Shown piece by piece: positions 45,386 to 53,955 of a stretch of 64,000 nt of DNA (positions within the stretch are counted from its first letter, which is position 1; every line of letters begins with the position of its first letter). The notes beneath the pieces were generated by a model that saw nothing but the letters and a program-made list of their open reading frames with translations, did not search any database and was not told the origin of the DNA. This DNA is from Streptomyces sp. NBC_00335 (GTDB taxonomy: Bacteria; Actinomycetota; Actinomycetes; Streptomycetales; Streptomycetaceae). The position numbers were made by a program, and so were the translations under genes. The DNA is taken from NCBI RefSeq assembly GCF_036127095.1, contig NZ_CP108006.1, positions 8,642,293 to 8,706,292 of the forward strand. Reading direction: 5' to 3'.

Positions 45386-46632
45386 GTGCGGCCGGCCGGA
45401 TCCTGGGCCTGGTCCTTGAGGCCCGGCTGCGCGGGCACCGCGGCCAGAGCGGCCGACTCCGGCGGGGTATGGCGGCGGCTGACCCAGGTGGCCACGGGTT
45501 CGGCGTAGCGGGCGGTCAGCGGACCGATCACGACAAGAATCAGCACGTATGCGGTGGCCAGCGGGCCCATCGCGGGCTCGATCCCCGCCGACACAGCAAG
45601 ACCCGCGATGACGATGGAGAACTCGCCGCGCGCCACCAGCGTGCCGCCGGCCCGCCAGCGCCCCTTCACCCCGATCCCGGCGCGCTTCGCCGCCCAGTAC
45701 CCGGTGGCGATCTTCGTAGCCGCCGTGACCAGGGCGAGCGCGAGGGCGGGCAGCAACACTGGCGGGATGCTCGCGGGGTCGGTGTGCAGGCCGAAGAAGA
45801 CGAAGAACACGGCCGCGAACAGGTCGCGTAGCGGGCTGAGCAGGGTGTGGGTGCCCTCCGCGACCTCACCGGAGAGGGCGATGCCGACGAGGAACGCGCC
45901 GACCGCGGCGGAGACCTGGAGCTGCTGGGCGATGCCCGCGACGAGCAAGGTCAGGCCCAGGACCACGAGCAGGAGCTTCTCGGGGTCGTCGCTGGAGACG
46001 AAGCGGGAGATGTGGCGTCCGTAGCGGACCGCGATGAACAGGACCGCACCGGCGACGCCGAGGGCGATGGCCAGGGTCGCGCTGCCCGCGGCGAGACTCA
46101 CGCCCGCGAGGAGGGCGGTGATGATCGGCAGGTAGACCGCCATCGCGAGGTCTTCGAGGACCAGGATGGACAGGATGACCGGGGTCTCGCGATTGCCGAC
46201 CCGGCCCAGGTCCCCCATGACCTTGGCGATCACCCCGGAGGAGGAGATCCACGTGACGCCGGCCAGGACGACGGCTGCCACCGGGCCCCAGCCCATGAAC
46301 AGCGCGGCGACCGCGCCGGGCACGGCGTTCAGCGCGAAGTCGACCAGCCCGGCTGGGTACTGGGTCTTGAGGTTGGAGACCAGGTCCGAGGCGGTGTACT
46401 CCAGGCCGAGCATGAGTAGGAGGAGGATCACGCCGATCTCGGCGCCGATTGCGACGAACTCCTCACTCGCGCCCATGGGCAGCAGTCCGCCGGTGCCGAA
46501 GGCGAGACCGGCCAGGAGGTAGAGGGGGATGGGGGAGAACTTCAGGCGCCCGGCGACCCGGCCGAGCAGGCCCAGGCCGAGGATGATCGCGCCGAACTCG
46601 ATGAGGAACACAGCGGAATGCACGGCCGTCAC
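45382..46632 (-). CDS. khtU: K+/H+ antiporter of the CPA2 family (KhtU/KefB-like)
   Basis: 416 residues with about 12 membrane helices. Family landmarks: GLLGRVAGRLKFSPIPLYLL, EIGVILLLLMLGLEYTASDL, WISSSGVIAKVMGDLG, ILVLEDLAMAVYLPI and AAVGAFLVGIALSG. The LEDLAM Asp/Leu region and the broken helices are those of CPA2 exchangers. No cytoplasmic TrkA-N domain is fused; regulation comes from the separate TrkA-C protein encoded just upstream, as in Bacillus KhtT-KhtU. The GTG start overlaps that gene's stop (GTGA). Role: potassium efflux coupled to proton uptake. Confidence 0.88.
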   Translation of the reverse strand: MTAVHSAVFLIEFGAIILGLGLLGRVAGRLKFSPIPLYLLAGLAFGTGGLLPMGASEEFVAIGAEIGVILLLLMLGLEYTASDLVSNLKTQYPAGLVDFALNAVPGAVAALFMGWGPVAAVVLAGVTWISSSGVIAKVMGDLGRVGNRETPVILSILVLEDLAMAVYLPIITALLAGVSLAAGSATLAIALGVAGAVLFIAVRYGRHISRFVSSDDPEKLLLVVLGLTLLVAGIAQQLQVSAAVGAFLVGIALSGEVAEGTHTLLSPLRDLFAAVFFVFFGLHTDPASIPPVLLPALALALVTAATKIATGYWAAKRAGIGVKGRWRAGGTLVARGEFSIVIAGLAVSAGIEPAMGPLATAYVLILVVIGPLTARYAEPVATWVSRRHTPPESAALAAVPAQPGLKDQAQDPAGRT

Positions 46633-47114
46633 TCCCGTCCGAGTATCGTGGCGGCCGCGTCGACGCCCTCGCGGGTGCCGATCACGATGAGGGTGTCCCC
46701 GCCCGCCAGCCGGAAGTCCGGCGCGGGTGAGGGGCGGGCCTCCGCGCGGCGCAGCACGGCCACGATCGAGACGCCGGTATCGGTCCGCATCCGGGTCTCG
46801 CCCAGTACCCGCCCGTTCCAGTACGAGTGCGCCGACAGCTCGATCCGCTCGGCCACCAGGCCGAGATCGGTGGTGTGCAGCACGTTCGGGCTGTGGTGGG
46901 CGGGCATCAGCGCGTCGATCAGCGAGGCCGTCTCCGCGCCCGTCAGGTGCAGCGACTGGGCGCAGGCGTCGGGGTCATCCGCTCGGTAGAGGTTCACGGT
47001 CCGCGTCCCGTCGCGGTGCGCGACGACCGACAGGTGGCGGTGCTCGCGGGTGGTGAGGTCGTACTGGACCCCGATGCCGGGCAGTGGTGTGGTGCTCATC
47101 CGTGGAGCAGGCAC
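46629..47114 (-). CDS. khtT: TrkA-C regulatory subunit of the antiporter (KhtT-like)
   Basis: 161 residues from the GTG at 47114 (GGGGGGA upstream); ATG 47099 is an alternative. The N-terminal half (PLPGIGVQYDLTTREHRHLS) is the KhtT-type domain. The C-terminal TrkA-C (RCK-C) domain ends DFRLAGGDTLIVIGTREGVD. KhtT-like subunits bind cyclic di-AMP or nucleotides and gate KhtU. First gene of a four-gene minus-strand operon, divergent from the two-component system. Confidence 0.85.
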   Translation of the reverse strand: MPAPRMSTTPLPGIGVQYDLTTREHRHLSVVAHRDGTRTVNLYRADDPDACAQSLHLTGAETASLIDALMPAHHSPNVLHTTDLGLVAERIELSAHSYWNGRVLGETRMRTDTGVSIVAVLRRAEARPSPAPDFRLAGGDTLIVIGTREGVDAAATILGRE

Positions 47115-47347
47115 AGCTGTCCCCCCTCTTGTTCGTTTCAGTACGTGATGCCGCTACGGCGGACACTCGTTCTCGGGCAGGAGAGGACCGCTCGGCCGGC
47201 CCATCGTGCCACTTTTCACGTGTCCGAAATATGGGTGCCGGCACGGATGGACACCAGCCTTCCATCGGCGTGAGGATGGGGCGGGGAAGTGGGTTCCGCT
47301 GCAGGTCGTAGTACCTGGGAGACGGGGCGGCCGGGTGGCCATGACGG

Positions 47348-48334
47348 ATGCTGGGGGACCGGCTGGAAAGGCGTGTGGCCGTGTCGTTGTACTGGCGGAT
47401 CTTCCTCCTGAACGCAGGCGTTGTGTCTGTCGCGGTGGCCTTGCTGCTGGGCCCGGTCACCGTTTCCACGCCGGTGCTGTTCGGCGAGGCGCTCGTGCTG
47501 CTCGGCGGACTGGCCGCGATGCTGGTCATCAACGCGGTCCTACTCAAGGTCGGGCTGGCCCCGCTCGCCCGACTGAACCGGGCCATGGCCGCCGCCGACC
47601 TCCTCAAACCCGCCACCCGCCCAACGGTTACCGGCGGCGGTGAGGTTGCCTCGCTCACCCGGACCTTCAACGCCATGCTCGATCGCCTTGAAGCCGAGCG
47701 GGCCACCAGCAGCGGCCGGGTGCTCACCGCGTTGGAAGCCGAACGCAAGCGCATCGCCCAGGAGCTCCACGACGAGATCGGCCAGACCCTCACCGCCGTC
47801 CTCCTCCAGCTCAAGTACGCTGCCGACCGTGCCCCCGAGCCGGTGCGCACCGATCTGCACCAGGCCCAGGAGACCACCCGCGCCAGCCTGGACGAGATCC
47901 GCCGCATCGCCCGCCGGCTACGGCCCGGTGTGCTGGAGGAACTCGGCCTGCACAGCGCGCTACGCTCCCTGGCCGCCGAGTTCACCACTCCGCGCCTGGG
48001 CGTCACCGCCCACATCACCCCCGGCCTGCCCCACCTGGACCCGGCCACCGAACTCGTCCTCTACCGCGTCGCCCAAGAAGGCCTGACCAACGCGGCCCGC
48101 CACTCCGGTGCCACCCGCGTCGAGGTCCACCTGCGGCCCCTGCCCCAAGGCGGCATCGGACTGCTGGTCCGCGACAACGGGCACGGCCTCGGGGAGGCGC
48201 CCGAGGGCGCCGGCATCCAGGGGATGCGTGAACGCTCCCTGCTCATCGGCGCCGAACTCCTCGTCGGCGGCGGCCCGCACGGCGGCACCCAGGTCCGACT
48301 CAACATCACTCGTACCGAGAAGGCCACCCGATGA
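47348..48334 (+). CDS. Sensor histidine kinase (NarL/DesK-type, HisKA_3)
   Basis: 328 residues. Two membrane helices (WRIFLLNAGVVSVAVALLLG and ALVLLGGLAAMLVINAVLL) almost without extracellular part, then a HAMP linker. The dimerisation helix has the phospho-acceptor His in ERKRIAQELHDEIGQTLTAV. The ATPase has NAARHSGATRVEV, VRDNGHGLG and IQGMRERSLLIG. Short-loop sensors usually read membrane state or an associated transporter. Being divergent from the K+/H+ antiporter, potassium or membrane stress is a reasonable guess. Confidence 0.9.
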   Translation: MLGDRLERRVAVSLYWRIFLLNAGVVSVAVALLLGPVTVSTPVLFGEALVLLGGLAAMLVINAVLLKVGLAPLARLNRAMAAADLLKPATRPTVTGGGEVASLTRTFNAMLDRLEAERATSSGRVLTALEAERKRIAQELHDEIGQTLTAVLLQLKYAADRAPEPVRTDLHQAQETTRASLDEIRRIARRLRPGVLEELGLHSALRSLAAEFTTPRLGVTAHITPGLPHLDPATELVLYRVAQEGLTNAARHSGATRVEVHLRPLPQGGIGLLVRDNGHGLGEAPEGAGIQGMRERSLLIGAELLVGGGPHGGTQVRLNITRTEKATR

Positions 48335-48996
48335 CCCAGCCGCAGACGAGGCCCGCCCGCATCCTTCTCGCCGACGATCACACCCTCGTCCGCCGCGGCG
48401 TGCGTCTCATCCTGGATGCCGAACCCGATCTGACCGTGGTAGCCGAGGCCGCCGACGGCGCCGAAGCCGTCGCCCAGGCCCGCAGCCTCGACCTCGACCT
48501 CGCCGTCCTCGACATCGCCATGCCCCGCCAGACCGGCCTCCAGGCCGCCCGCGAACTCGCCCGCCTCCAACCGGGGCTGCGGATCCTGATGCTGACCATG
48601 TACGACAACGAGCAGTACTTCTTCGAAGCCCTGCGCGCCGGAGCGTCCGGGTACGTCCTCAAATCCGTCGCCGACCGCGACCTCGTCGAAGCCTGCCGCG
48701 CCGCGCTGCGCGACGAACCCTTCATCTACCCAGGTGCGGAGAGCACCCTCATCCGCACCTACCTCGACCGCGCCCGCGCCGGCGGCCCGCTGCCGGCGCG
48801 GGCGATTACGGAGCGCGAGGAGGAAATCCTCAAACTCGTCGCCGAGGGCCACAGCTCTAAGGAGATCGGCGACCTCCTCGTCATCAGCCCCAAGACCGTC
48901 GAACGCCATCGCGCCAACCTGCTTCAGAAACTGGGCCTGCGTGACCGCGTCGAGCTCACCCGCTACGCCATCCGCGTCGGCCTGATCGAGCCGTAG
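48331..48996 (+). CDS. NarL/LuxR-type response regulator
   Basis: 221 residues, coupled to the kinase by ATGA. The receiver domain has the acidic pair in RILLADDHTLVRRG, phospho-acceptor Asp in LAVLDIAMPRQTGL and Lys in YVLKSVADRD. The C-terminal LuxR HTH reads ITEREEEILKLVAEGHSSKE / IGDLLVISPKTVERHRANL. It is complete. A short GCCGTA tandem repeat (48990-49010) and a CCCCGG/CCGGGG hairpin follow the stop. Confidence 0.93.
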   Translation: MTQPQTRPARILLADDHTLVRRGVRLILDAEPDLTVVAEAADGAEAVAQARSLDLDLAVLDIAMPRQTGLQAARELARLQPGLRILMLTMYDNEQYFFEALRAGASGYVLKSVADRDLVEACRAALRDEPFIYPGAESTLIRTYLDRARAGGPLPARAITEREEEILKLVAEGHSSKEIGDLLVISPKTVERHRANLLQKLGLRDRVELTRYAIRVGLIEP

Positions 48997-49118
48997 CCGT
49001 AGCCGTAGCCGCAGTCGCCCCGGCGCGCACCGGGGACACACCGAATTCTGCAAGCCCTCCTTCCACCCGCGCCCGTGTGCGGCGACGCCCAAGGACATTT
49101 CAACCCGGGGGAAAATCT

Positions 49119-49376
49119 GTGCATCACGACGACGAGCCGGTCTTCAAACGAAGCAAGTGGGGAACCAACCGCTACTGCTACAAGCCGCGCAACCCCGTCG
49201 GACTTACTCTGATCATCATCACCCTGCTCTTCGCCGGAACGATGTTGCCCCTCATGACCAACCGGGCCGGGCCATTCGCAGCCCGGCCCGCTCCCAAACC
49301 GTGGAACCCCCCGGCGCACGAGCAATCCTGGCCGCCCCTGCCGACAACGGGCACCCCGAGAGCTGGTGCCCAGTGA
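49119..49376 (+). CDS. Small single-pass membrane protein
   Basis: 85 residues from the GTG at 49119 with GGGGGA upstream. Polar N-terminus, one helix (PVGLTLIIITLLFAGTMLPL), Pro-rich outer tail. It is the first of three genes joined by GTGA overlaps and ending in the TrkA-type channel protein. Confidence 0.6.
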   Translation: MHHDDEPVFKRSKWGTNRYCYKPRNPVGLTLIIITLLFAGTMLPLMTNRAGPFAARPAPKPWNPPAHEQSWPPLPTTGTPRAGAQ

Positions 49377-49585
49377 TCGGAATGCGCAACTGGCAGCTGC
49401 AGGCGGGATCGCTCCTCGTATGGTGGGCGGTCCTCGCGCTGATATTGATGCTGCTCAGCGTGGCTCTGAGCCAGCCGGTGACGCTGGTGGGGTGCGGTGC
49501 GTCCGCGGTGCTCCTGATCGCGGTGGGCGAAGCGGGCAACGGGATCAGGCAGAGCCTGCTGCACAGGGCCAGGAGAACAGGGTGA
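49373..49585 (+). CDS. Small two-helix membrane protein
   Basis: 70 residues; the GTG at 49373 overlaps the previous stop. Two hydrophobic segments (SLLVWWAVLALILMLLSVAL and PVTLVGCGASAVLLIAVGEA). Coupled to the next gene by another GTGA. Unknown role within the potassium locus. Confidence 0.6.
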   Translation: MIGMRNWQLQAGSLLVWWAVLALILMLLSVALSQPVTLVGCGASAVLLIAVGEAGNGIRQSLLHRARRTG

Positions 49586-50757
49586 CGCAGAACGGCTCGA
49601 TACCCTCGCCGGTGATCGTCTGTGGTGACGACGCGCTCGGAGTACGGCTGGCGGGCGAGCTCCACGACATCTACCGCCAGCCCGTCACGCTAGTGGTGCC
49701 CGACGCCGACACCATCGGCCCCCAGCCCCCTGCCACCACCCGCGTCGTCGAAGCCGACACGGCAGACGCGGCGGTGCTGCGGGAGGCGGGCATCGCACAG
49801 GTCACGGCGCTCGGGCTCCTCTACGATGACGACGAAGCCAACATCCGTGCCGCGCTGACGGCCCACCGCATCAACCCGCGGGTCCGCCTGGTCATCCGCC
49901 TCTACAACCGCAAGCTCGGCCGCTACCTCGCCGAACTCCTCGACCAGGCCGCAGTGGTGGCCGGCAGCCCGGTCGGCGAATCGGCGATCACGGTCCTCTC
50001 CGACGCCCACGCCGACACCGCCGCCCCCGCCCTCGCGGCAACCGTCGTCGCCGGCACGAGCAAGGTCCTCCAGGCCGACGGCCTGCTCTTCCGCGCGATC
50101 GAACGCACCCCACAACAACGGCGCGAGGCCTCCACGCCAGCCCTGTGCACGCTGGCCCTGCTCTCCTCCACCACCGACGATCCCGCCGGCACCGAGGGAA
50201 CGGACGCCAGTGGGCCGGCCGGTCCCCGACTCCTGCCCGCTGCAATGGAGATAGCGCAGTCAGCGCAGCGCGGCGACGTCGTCCTCGAAGCCGTCTTGAA
50301 CGCCGCCCCCTCCCCGTCACCCGGCAGGCTCAGTACCGCCCGTCTCCCGGTGATGGAGCTGTTCTCGCGCCGGGTCCGCTGGTCACTGGCCGGCTTCACC
50401 GCCGCTGTCATCGCCATCACGATCACGTCCTGGATCACCACCGGCGACCCCATGGCCCACTCCGCCTACATCACCCTGCTGGACCTCTTCTTCATCAACG
50501 ACCCCGCAGTCGAGGACACCGTCGAACGCCAGCTCCTTCAGCTGTTCACCGGCCTCGTCGGTCTGCTTCTCCTCCCCGTTCTGGTCGCCGCCGTATTGGA
50601 GGCATCCGGATCCTTCCGCTCGGCCTCCACCTTGCGCCGGCCCCCGCGCGGCACGGCCGACCACATCGTCCTGCTGGGCCTCGGCAAGATCGGTACCCGC
50701 GGAGGGCGCTGGTTGGTGGGCGGCCGGTGTCGAGGTGGTGGTGGTGTGCTGCGGTGA
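49582..50757 (+). CDS. Potassium channel-like protein with TrkA-N domains, 3' truncated
   Basis: 391 residues. An N-terminal Rossmann TrkA-N domain (PVIVCGDDALGVRLAGELHD; LYDDDEANIRAALTAHRINP) is followed by a pore region (WSLAGFTAAVIAITITSWIT; YITLLDLFFINDP; QLFTGLVGLLLLPVLVAAVL). A second TrkA-N domain begins with DHIVLLGLGKIGTR. Just there the family sequence stops and a Gly/Arg-rich tail of about 20 residues follows. Shifting frame gives AAGVEVVVVCCGDE, as expected for the next strand. So the gene has a frameshift near 50700 and soon loses homology at a rearrangement. Confidence 0.75.
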   Translation: MTQNGSIPSPVIVCGDDALGVRLAGELHDIYRQPVTLVVPDADTIGPQPPATTRVVEADTADAAVLREAGIAQVTALGLLYDDDEANIRAALTAHRINPRVRLVIRLYNRKLGRYLAELLDQAAVVAGSPVGESAITVLSDAHADTAAPALAATVVAGTSKVLQADGLLFRAIERTPQQRREASTPALCTLALLSSTTDDPAGTEGTDASGPAGPRLLPAAMEIAQSAQRGDVVLEAVLNAAPSPSPGRLSTARLPVMELFSRRVRWSLAGFTAAVIAITITSWITTGDPMAHSAYITLLDLFFINDPAVEDTVERQLLQLFTGLVGLLLLPVLVAAVLEASGSFRSASTLRRPPRGTADHIVLLGLGKIGTRGGRWLVGGRCRGGGGVLR

Positions 50758-51105
50758 TGAGGGTGTGGGCCCCGGTGGGCAGAGCGTGGACGCGGCATGT
50801 CGGTGGGTGTGGGGGTCGTGAAGTTTGACGTGGGTGCCGTGGGGGTGGGCGTCGGTGCCGCGGAGCATGGCGAGGCGATCGGGGCCGGTTGTGGTCAGGA
50901 GGCTGATGGTCAGGGCTGCCGCGTTCAGGGGATGGGCCACGGTGTGCAGACGGTTGGCGAGTTCGCCGGCGCCGTCGCTCTCCAGTGGTGAGGGCCCGTC
51001 TGGGTGGGGGAGTGCTTCGATGCCGTCGTACAGCGCGCGTCGGGTACGGGAGACGGGCAGACAGGGCAGGGGTGGTGGCGGATCGAGCCAGGAGAGCGTC
51101 AGCAC
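50383..51105 (-). CDS. Coupled ORF whose 3' half is antisense to the truncated channel gene
   Basis: The GTG at 51105 overlaps the stop of the lipoprotein gene, and the first 110 codons look protein-like (LANRLHTVAHPLNAAALTIS; DRLAMLRGTDAHPHGTHVKL). From about 50720 on, the frame merely runs antisense through the channel gene and becomes low-complexity. This is most simply a minus-strand gene cut by the same rearrangement that truncated the channel gene. Function unknown. Confidence 0.4.
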   Translation of the reverse strand: MLTLSWLDPPPPLPCLPVSRTRRALYDGIEALPHPDGPSPLESDGAGELANRLHTVAHPLNAAALTISLLTTTGPDRLAMLRGTDAHPHGTHVKLHDPHTHRHAASTLCPPGPTPSSPQHTTTTSTPAAHQPAPSAGTDLAEAQQDDVVGRAARGPAQGGGRAEGSGCLQYGGDQNGEEKQTDEAGEQLKELAFDGVLDCGVVDEEEVQQGDVGGVGHGVAGGDPGRDRDGDDSGGEAGQ

Positions 51106-51488
51106 TTCTCCCTCCGCGCCTGCTGGATCAGCGGCTCGGCCTCGTCCAGCGTGAAGGTGACCTGCCAGGTCTCGGCCGCCCGGTGCAGGGTGTCGGCGAA
51201 CTCCTTGTAACCGTGGTCCTGTTGAGCGGCGTCGGCGGCGCGGTTGGTTGCCGTGTTCAGGTACTGCTGGGCGGTCTGGTAGTAGGGGTCGGTCAGATTG
51301 GACGGCCGGGGGCGGGCCAGTTGGTCGGTCAGCTGCTGCAGGGAGGCACAGGCGGACTTGGCAGACTCGCGCGCGGCCACCATGGCCTTGGAGGGCGTCG
51401 AGCTGCAGGCCGCCAGGGAGAGCGCGGACGCCAACAGCACGGGCAGGGGCAGCGACAGGCGAAGTATCAGCTGACGTCGACTGGTCAT
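51099..51488 (-). CDS. Lipoprotein
   Basis: 129 residues. Signal sequence LILRLSLPLPVLLASALSLA with lipobox LAAC, so the mature chain starts at a lipidated Cys. The mature part is helical (ARESAKSACASLQQLTDQLA; ETWQVTFTLDEAEPLIQQAR) and ends EKC. Unknown function; coupled to the following ORF. Confidence 0.75.
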   Translation of the reverse strand: MTSRRQLILRLSLPLPVLLASALSLAACSSTPSKAMVAARESAKSACASLQQLTDQLARPRPSNLTDPYYQTAQQYLNTATNRAADAAQQDHGYKEFADTLHRAAETWQVTFTLDEAEPLIQQARREKC

Positions 51489-51944
51489 GGGTCGATCCTA
51501 GTTAGCATGACGGCCTGACCGCCCGGGAATCCGGTGGGCCGGCAGCCACCGTCGTGCCCGGCCCACATCACTGCGGGTTCCTCGGGTACCAGGCCGGGGT
51601 CCTCGGTCGGCTCGGTGGCGAGGCGGGCCCGTCGTGCAGTCTCAGGCTGCAGGGGCGGTTGCAGGGCGCGGTCCGGTGCTCAGGGGGCGGCGTTCGGTCA
51701 TGTACTGAGTCTCGCGGGTGGGGTGAGCGGGGCGTGAGGTGGACACCATCGCGCCTGGGGCTGGGCGTGATGCGGCGGGGATTGTTGGCGGTGCCGACAA
51801 TCTGGGGCGGGCTGCGTCGCGCGTTGTCAGTGGTCGGCGTCACTGAGGTGTCCAGCGGAAACCCGTAGGTCACGGGGAACTTTGATGGTGGTTCAGGTCA
51901 GGGTAGGTGAGCCCTGCGCAGCTTCGATGGTTCGCGACATCGCG

Positions 51945-51986
51945 TGTGTGGGTGTGGGTGTGGGTGTGGGTGTGGGTGTGGGTGGT
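51945..51986 (+). repeat. GTGTGG/GGGTGT hexamer tandem repeat
   Basis: About six copies of GGGTGT in tandem within a 670-bp gene-poor gap (51489-52162). The regular GGG runs could form a G-quadruplex on the + strand. A small hairpin (ATTGTTGGC / GCCGACAAT) lies at about 51780-51800. No gene is visible in this gap. Confidence 0.75.
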
Positions 51987-52162
51987 TGGTGGAGGCCCTG
52001 TTTCTCAGATTCTATCCACTACCCATTTTGAAGTAGCCCTACGAGCTTCCTTGACGAGTCGAGTGGGGAGGGTTCGAGTTGATCTTGAGGCTAGGGTTTG
52101 TCGGGCGTACGGGGGCGGACTGACCGGCTGCCGGCGTTTGGGTGAAGGGGGAGGTGTCGAGC

Positions 52163-52541
52163 GTGAAGAAGGCAATGAAGGCCGCGGTCGTCGTGGCTGC
52201 TGTTGTGGCGGGTCTTTCGGTGTCTGTTGTTCCGGCTGAAGCCTCGCAGTGCAAGGGAGGCGGCGGTGCTCTCTATATATGTGAGTACGGGGTGACCGAG
52301 CACACGGTGGTCAACGGGGAAGAGGAGGAGTTTCTGATCGGTCTCGACTCTGCGGTGTGGACTCGAATGACGTGGGGGTCCGTGGAAGTCGTTGGGTGGT
52401 GTTGCCCGGAGCGGGGTGAAGTTCCATGAGACCGGGTGGGGCGCAATTTCCGTGACGGGTATGGACGGCGCCAGTTGGAGCAGAACCCGAACCAGCGTCA
52501 TCGGGGGCTGGACTGGCTGGCTCAGGCCTCCTCGGTAACCC
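52163..52541 (+). pseudogene. Secreted tachylectin/PLL-like repeat protein, frameshifted
   Basis: The GTG at 52163 has GGGAGG upstream and opens a good signal peptide (KAAVVVAAVVAGLSVSVVPA). The mature start reads EEEFLIGLDSAVWTR, a lectin-like repeat, then the frame runs into unrelated codons. Other frames continue the family: SRWVVLPGAG, then KFHETGWGAISVTGMDGASW and GGWTGWLRPP. At least two frameshifts, so decayed, unless the short 88-residue product is used. Confidence 0.5.
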
Positions 52542-52560
52542 CTAACGGGGCGTGGGCCAG

Positions 52561-52705
52561 GATCCCGTGAAACGGGGTCACTTCCCGTACGGAGCGCAGG
52601 AGTCTCGGCCTGTGCGACGGGCCTCGTCCTGGTGGAGTGCGGCGGGCGGAGAGCTGGCGCCGAAGGCGCCCCGGGCTGAGCATAGCGAGGCCGTTTGGTC
52701 CTGAC
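52561..52705 (+). repeat. GNA-triloop hairpin array A
   Basis: Hairpins include GATCCCGT-GAA-ACGGGGTC (52561-52579) and the perfect GGCGCC-GAA-GGCGCC (52656-52670). A further unit has loop GCG (GGCCTGT/ACGGGCC). The block ends GCGAGGCCGTTTGGTCCTG, nearly the same as in array F at the window end. There is no coding potential. Confidence 0.75.
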
Positions 52706-52833
52706 CTGGTCGCCCTGGTCCGCGCCGGCGCGCCCGCTTCGAGATGGGAGTCCTCGTCGATCGCGAGGAAGTCTCAGCAGCCTGAGCTATGTCGTGATCA
52801 GAGGACTTGACAACTGCACGTTCATGGCCGGCC

Positions 52834-53778
52834 TCATGCGGATGGTCGACCGCGCCCGAGCAGTCCGCTCACCTCGCCGGCGAGGGCGACCGAGGCATCG
52901 ATCTCTACTTTGCGGATCGACACGCTCTCCACGAGGAAGCCGAACGGCATGCCGAGCCTGCGGCAGAAGGCGACCAGGTCACGGGCGGTGGCCAAGCAGT
53001 GCTCGTACGACTCGGCCAGGGTGTCCTCGGCGTGGAGCAGCGAGTTCTCAATCCAGCGTGGCACGTCGACTCCGAGCCATTTGAGGAACGTCAGCGTCTT
53101 CACCGAGCCGCATACCGAGAGCGTGAACAGGACGGGCTTTGGTGCGAGCCGCCGGTCGCGGCAGGCGTAGTAGTAGTCGGAGACCATGCTCTTCACCGCG
53201 TCGGCGTTGTAGATGACCTGCGAGATAAAGAACGTGCATCCCGCTTCCTGCTTGGCGAGCAGCCGCAGGTGCTCGTCGGGCCGCTCGGTGATGGCGACGC
53301 CGCCGAGCAGCAGGTCCGGGCGGACGTCACGGCGCAGGGCCTGAGCCTCGGACAGGCGGGTCCGCACCGTCTTGTCTTTCGAGGCCGCACCGACGAAGAC
53401 GCTGAGCACGCGGTCCGTGTCGGCCGTCTGCAGCCAAGTCCGCAGTTCCGCCTCGGGGTACTTGCCGACGCACCGGTAGATAACCGCGGGGCGGTTCCAC
53501 TCGGCGAGGTATTCCGCGTGGTAGGTGGCGGGGTCCATGGTCGGCAGGTACGGAAACGGTCGCTCCGCAGGATTGCGGTCGCTCTCGTCGTCGATGTCGT
53601 AGAGCGCCAGACCGTCTAGGTCGAGGAAGTCCAACCGTGCCAACGTGGCTGCGGTGATCTCCTGGATCCGCTCGGGAGCGGTGCTCAGACGCGGCGGCGT
53701 GATGCCGAACAGCAGGATGCCGCTCTCGGCGTCGGTCACCAGCGTCCGGAGAGCTGTGCTGTCTCTGAGATCCATCAT
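52834..53778 (-). CDS. Methylenetetrahydrofolate reductase-like protein
   Basis: 314 residues; starts at 53778 or at the adjacent ATG. The barrel pattern of MetF-type enzymes is visible: GLALYDIDDESDRNPAERPF, ILLFGITPPRLSTAPERIQE, LSVFVGAASKDK, LLLGGVAITERPDEHLRLLA, KQEAGCTFFISQVIYNADAV and PVLFTLSVCGSVKTLTFLKW. The phrase AITERPDEHLRLLAKQEAGC with FFISQVIYN corresponds to the FAD/folate-binding part of MTHFR. It would reduce methylene- to methyl-tetrahydrofolate or act on a related one-carbon compound. No metH or metE is nearby, so its context is unusual. Confidence 0.75.
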   Translation of the reverse strand: MMDLRDSTALRTLVTDAESGILLFGITPPRLSTAPERIQEITAATLARLDFLDLDGLALYDIDDESDRNPAERPFPYLPTMDPATYHAEYLAEWNRPAVIYRCVGKYPEAELRTWLQTADTDRVLSVFVGAASKDKTVRTRLSEAQALRRDVRPDLLLGGVAITERPDEHLRLLAKQEAGCTFFISQVIYNADAVKSMVSDYYYACRDRRLAPKPVLFTLSVCGSVKTLTFLKWLGVDVPRWIENSLLHAEDTLAESYEHCLATARDLVAFCRRLGMPFGFLVESVSIRKVEIDASVALAGEVSGLLGRGRPSA

Positions 53779-53955
53779 GTCGCGGAAGCTACCAGCTCAT
53801 TCACCAGGCAGTAGGCGAAGGTCACTCCGTGAGACCGGATTCGGCCGCTCTCGCCCGAGGGAACCATAACAAGGCTCCGGTGGAACGACCGCGCTGATCA
53901 GATCCACAGGATTTGACAATAACTCTCGGTCCCTCACTGTCAGGTGGTGTGGTGT

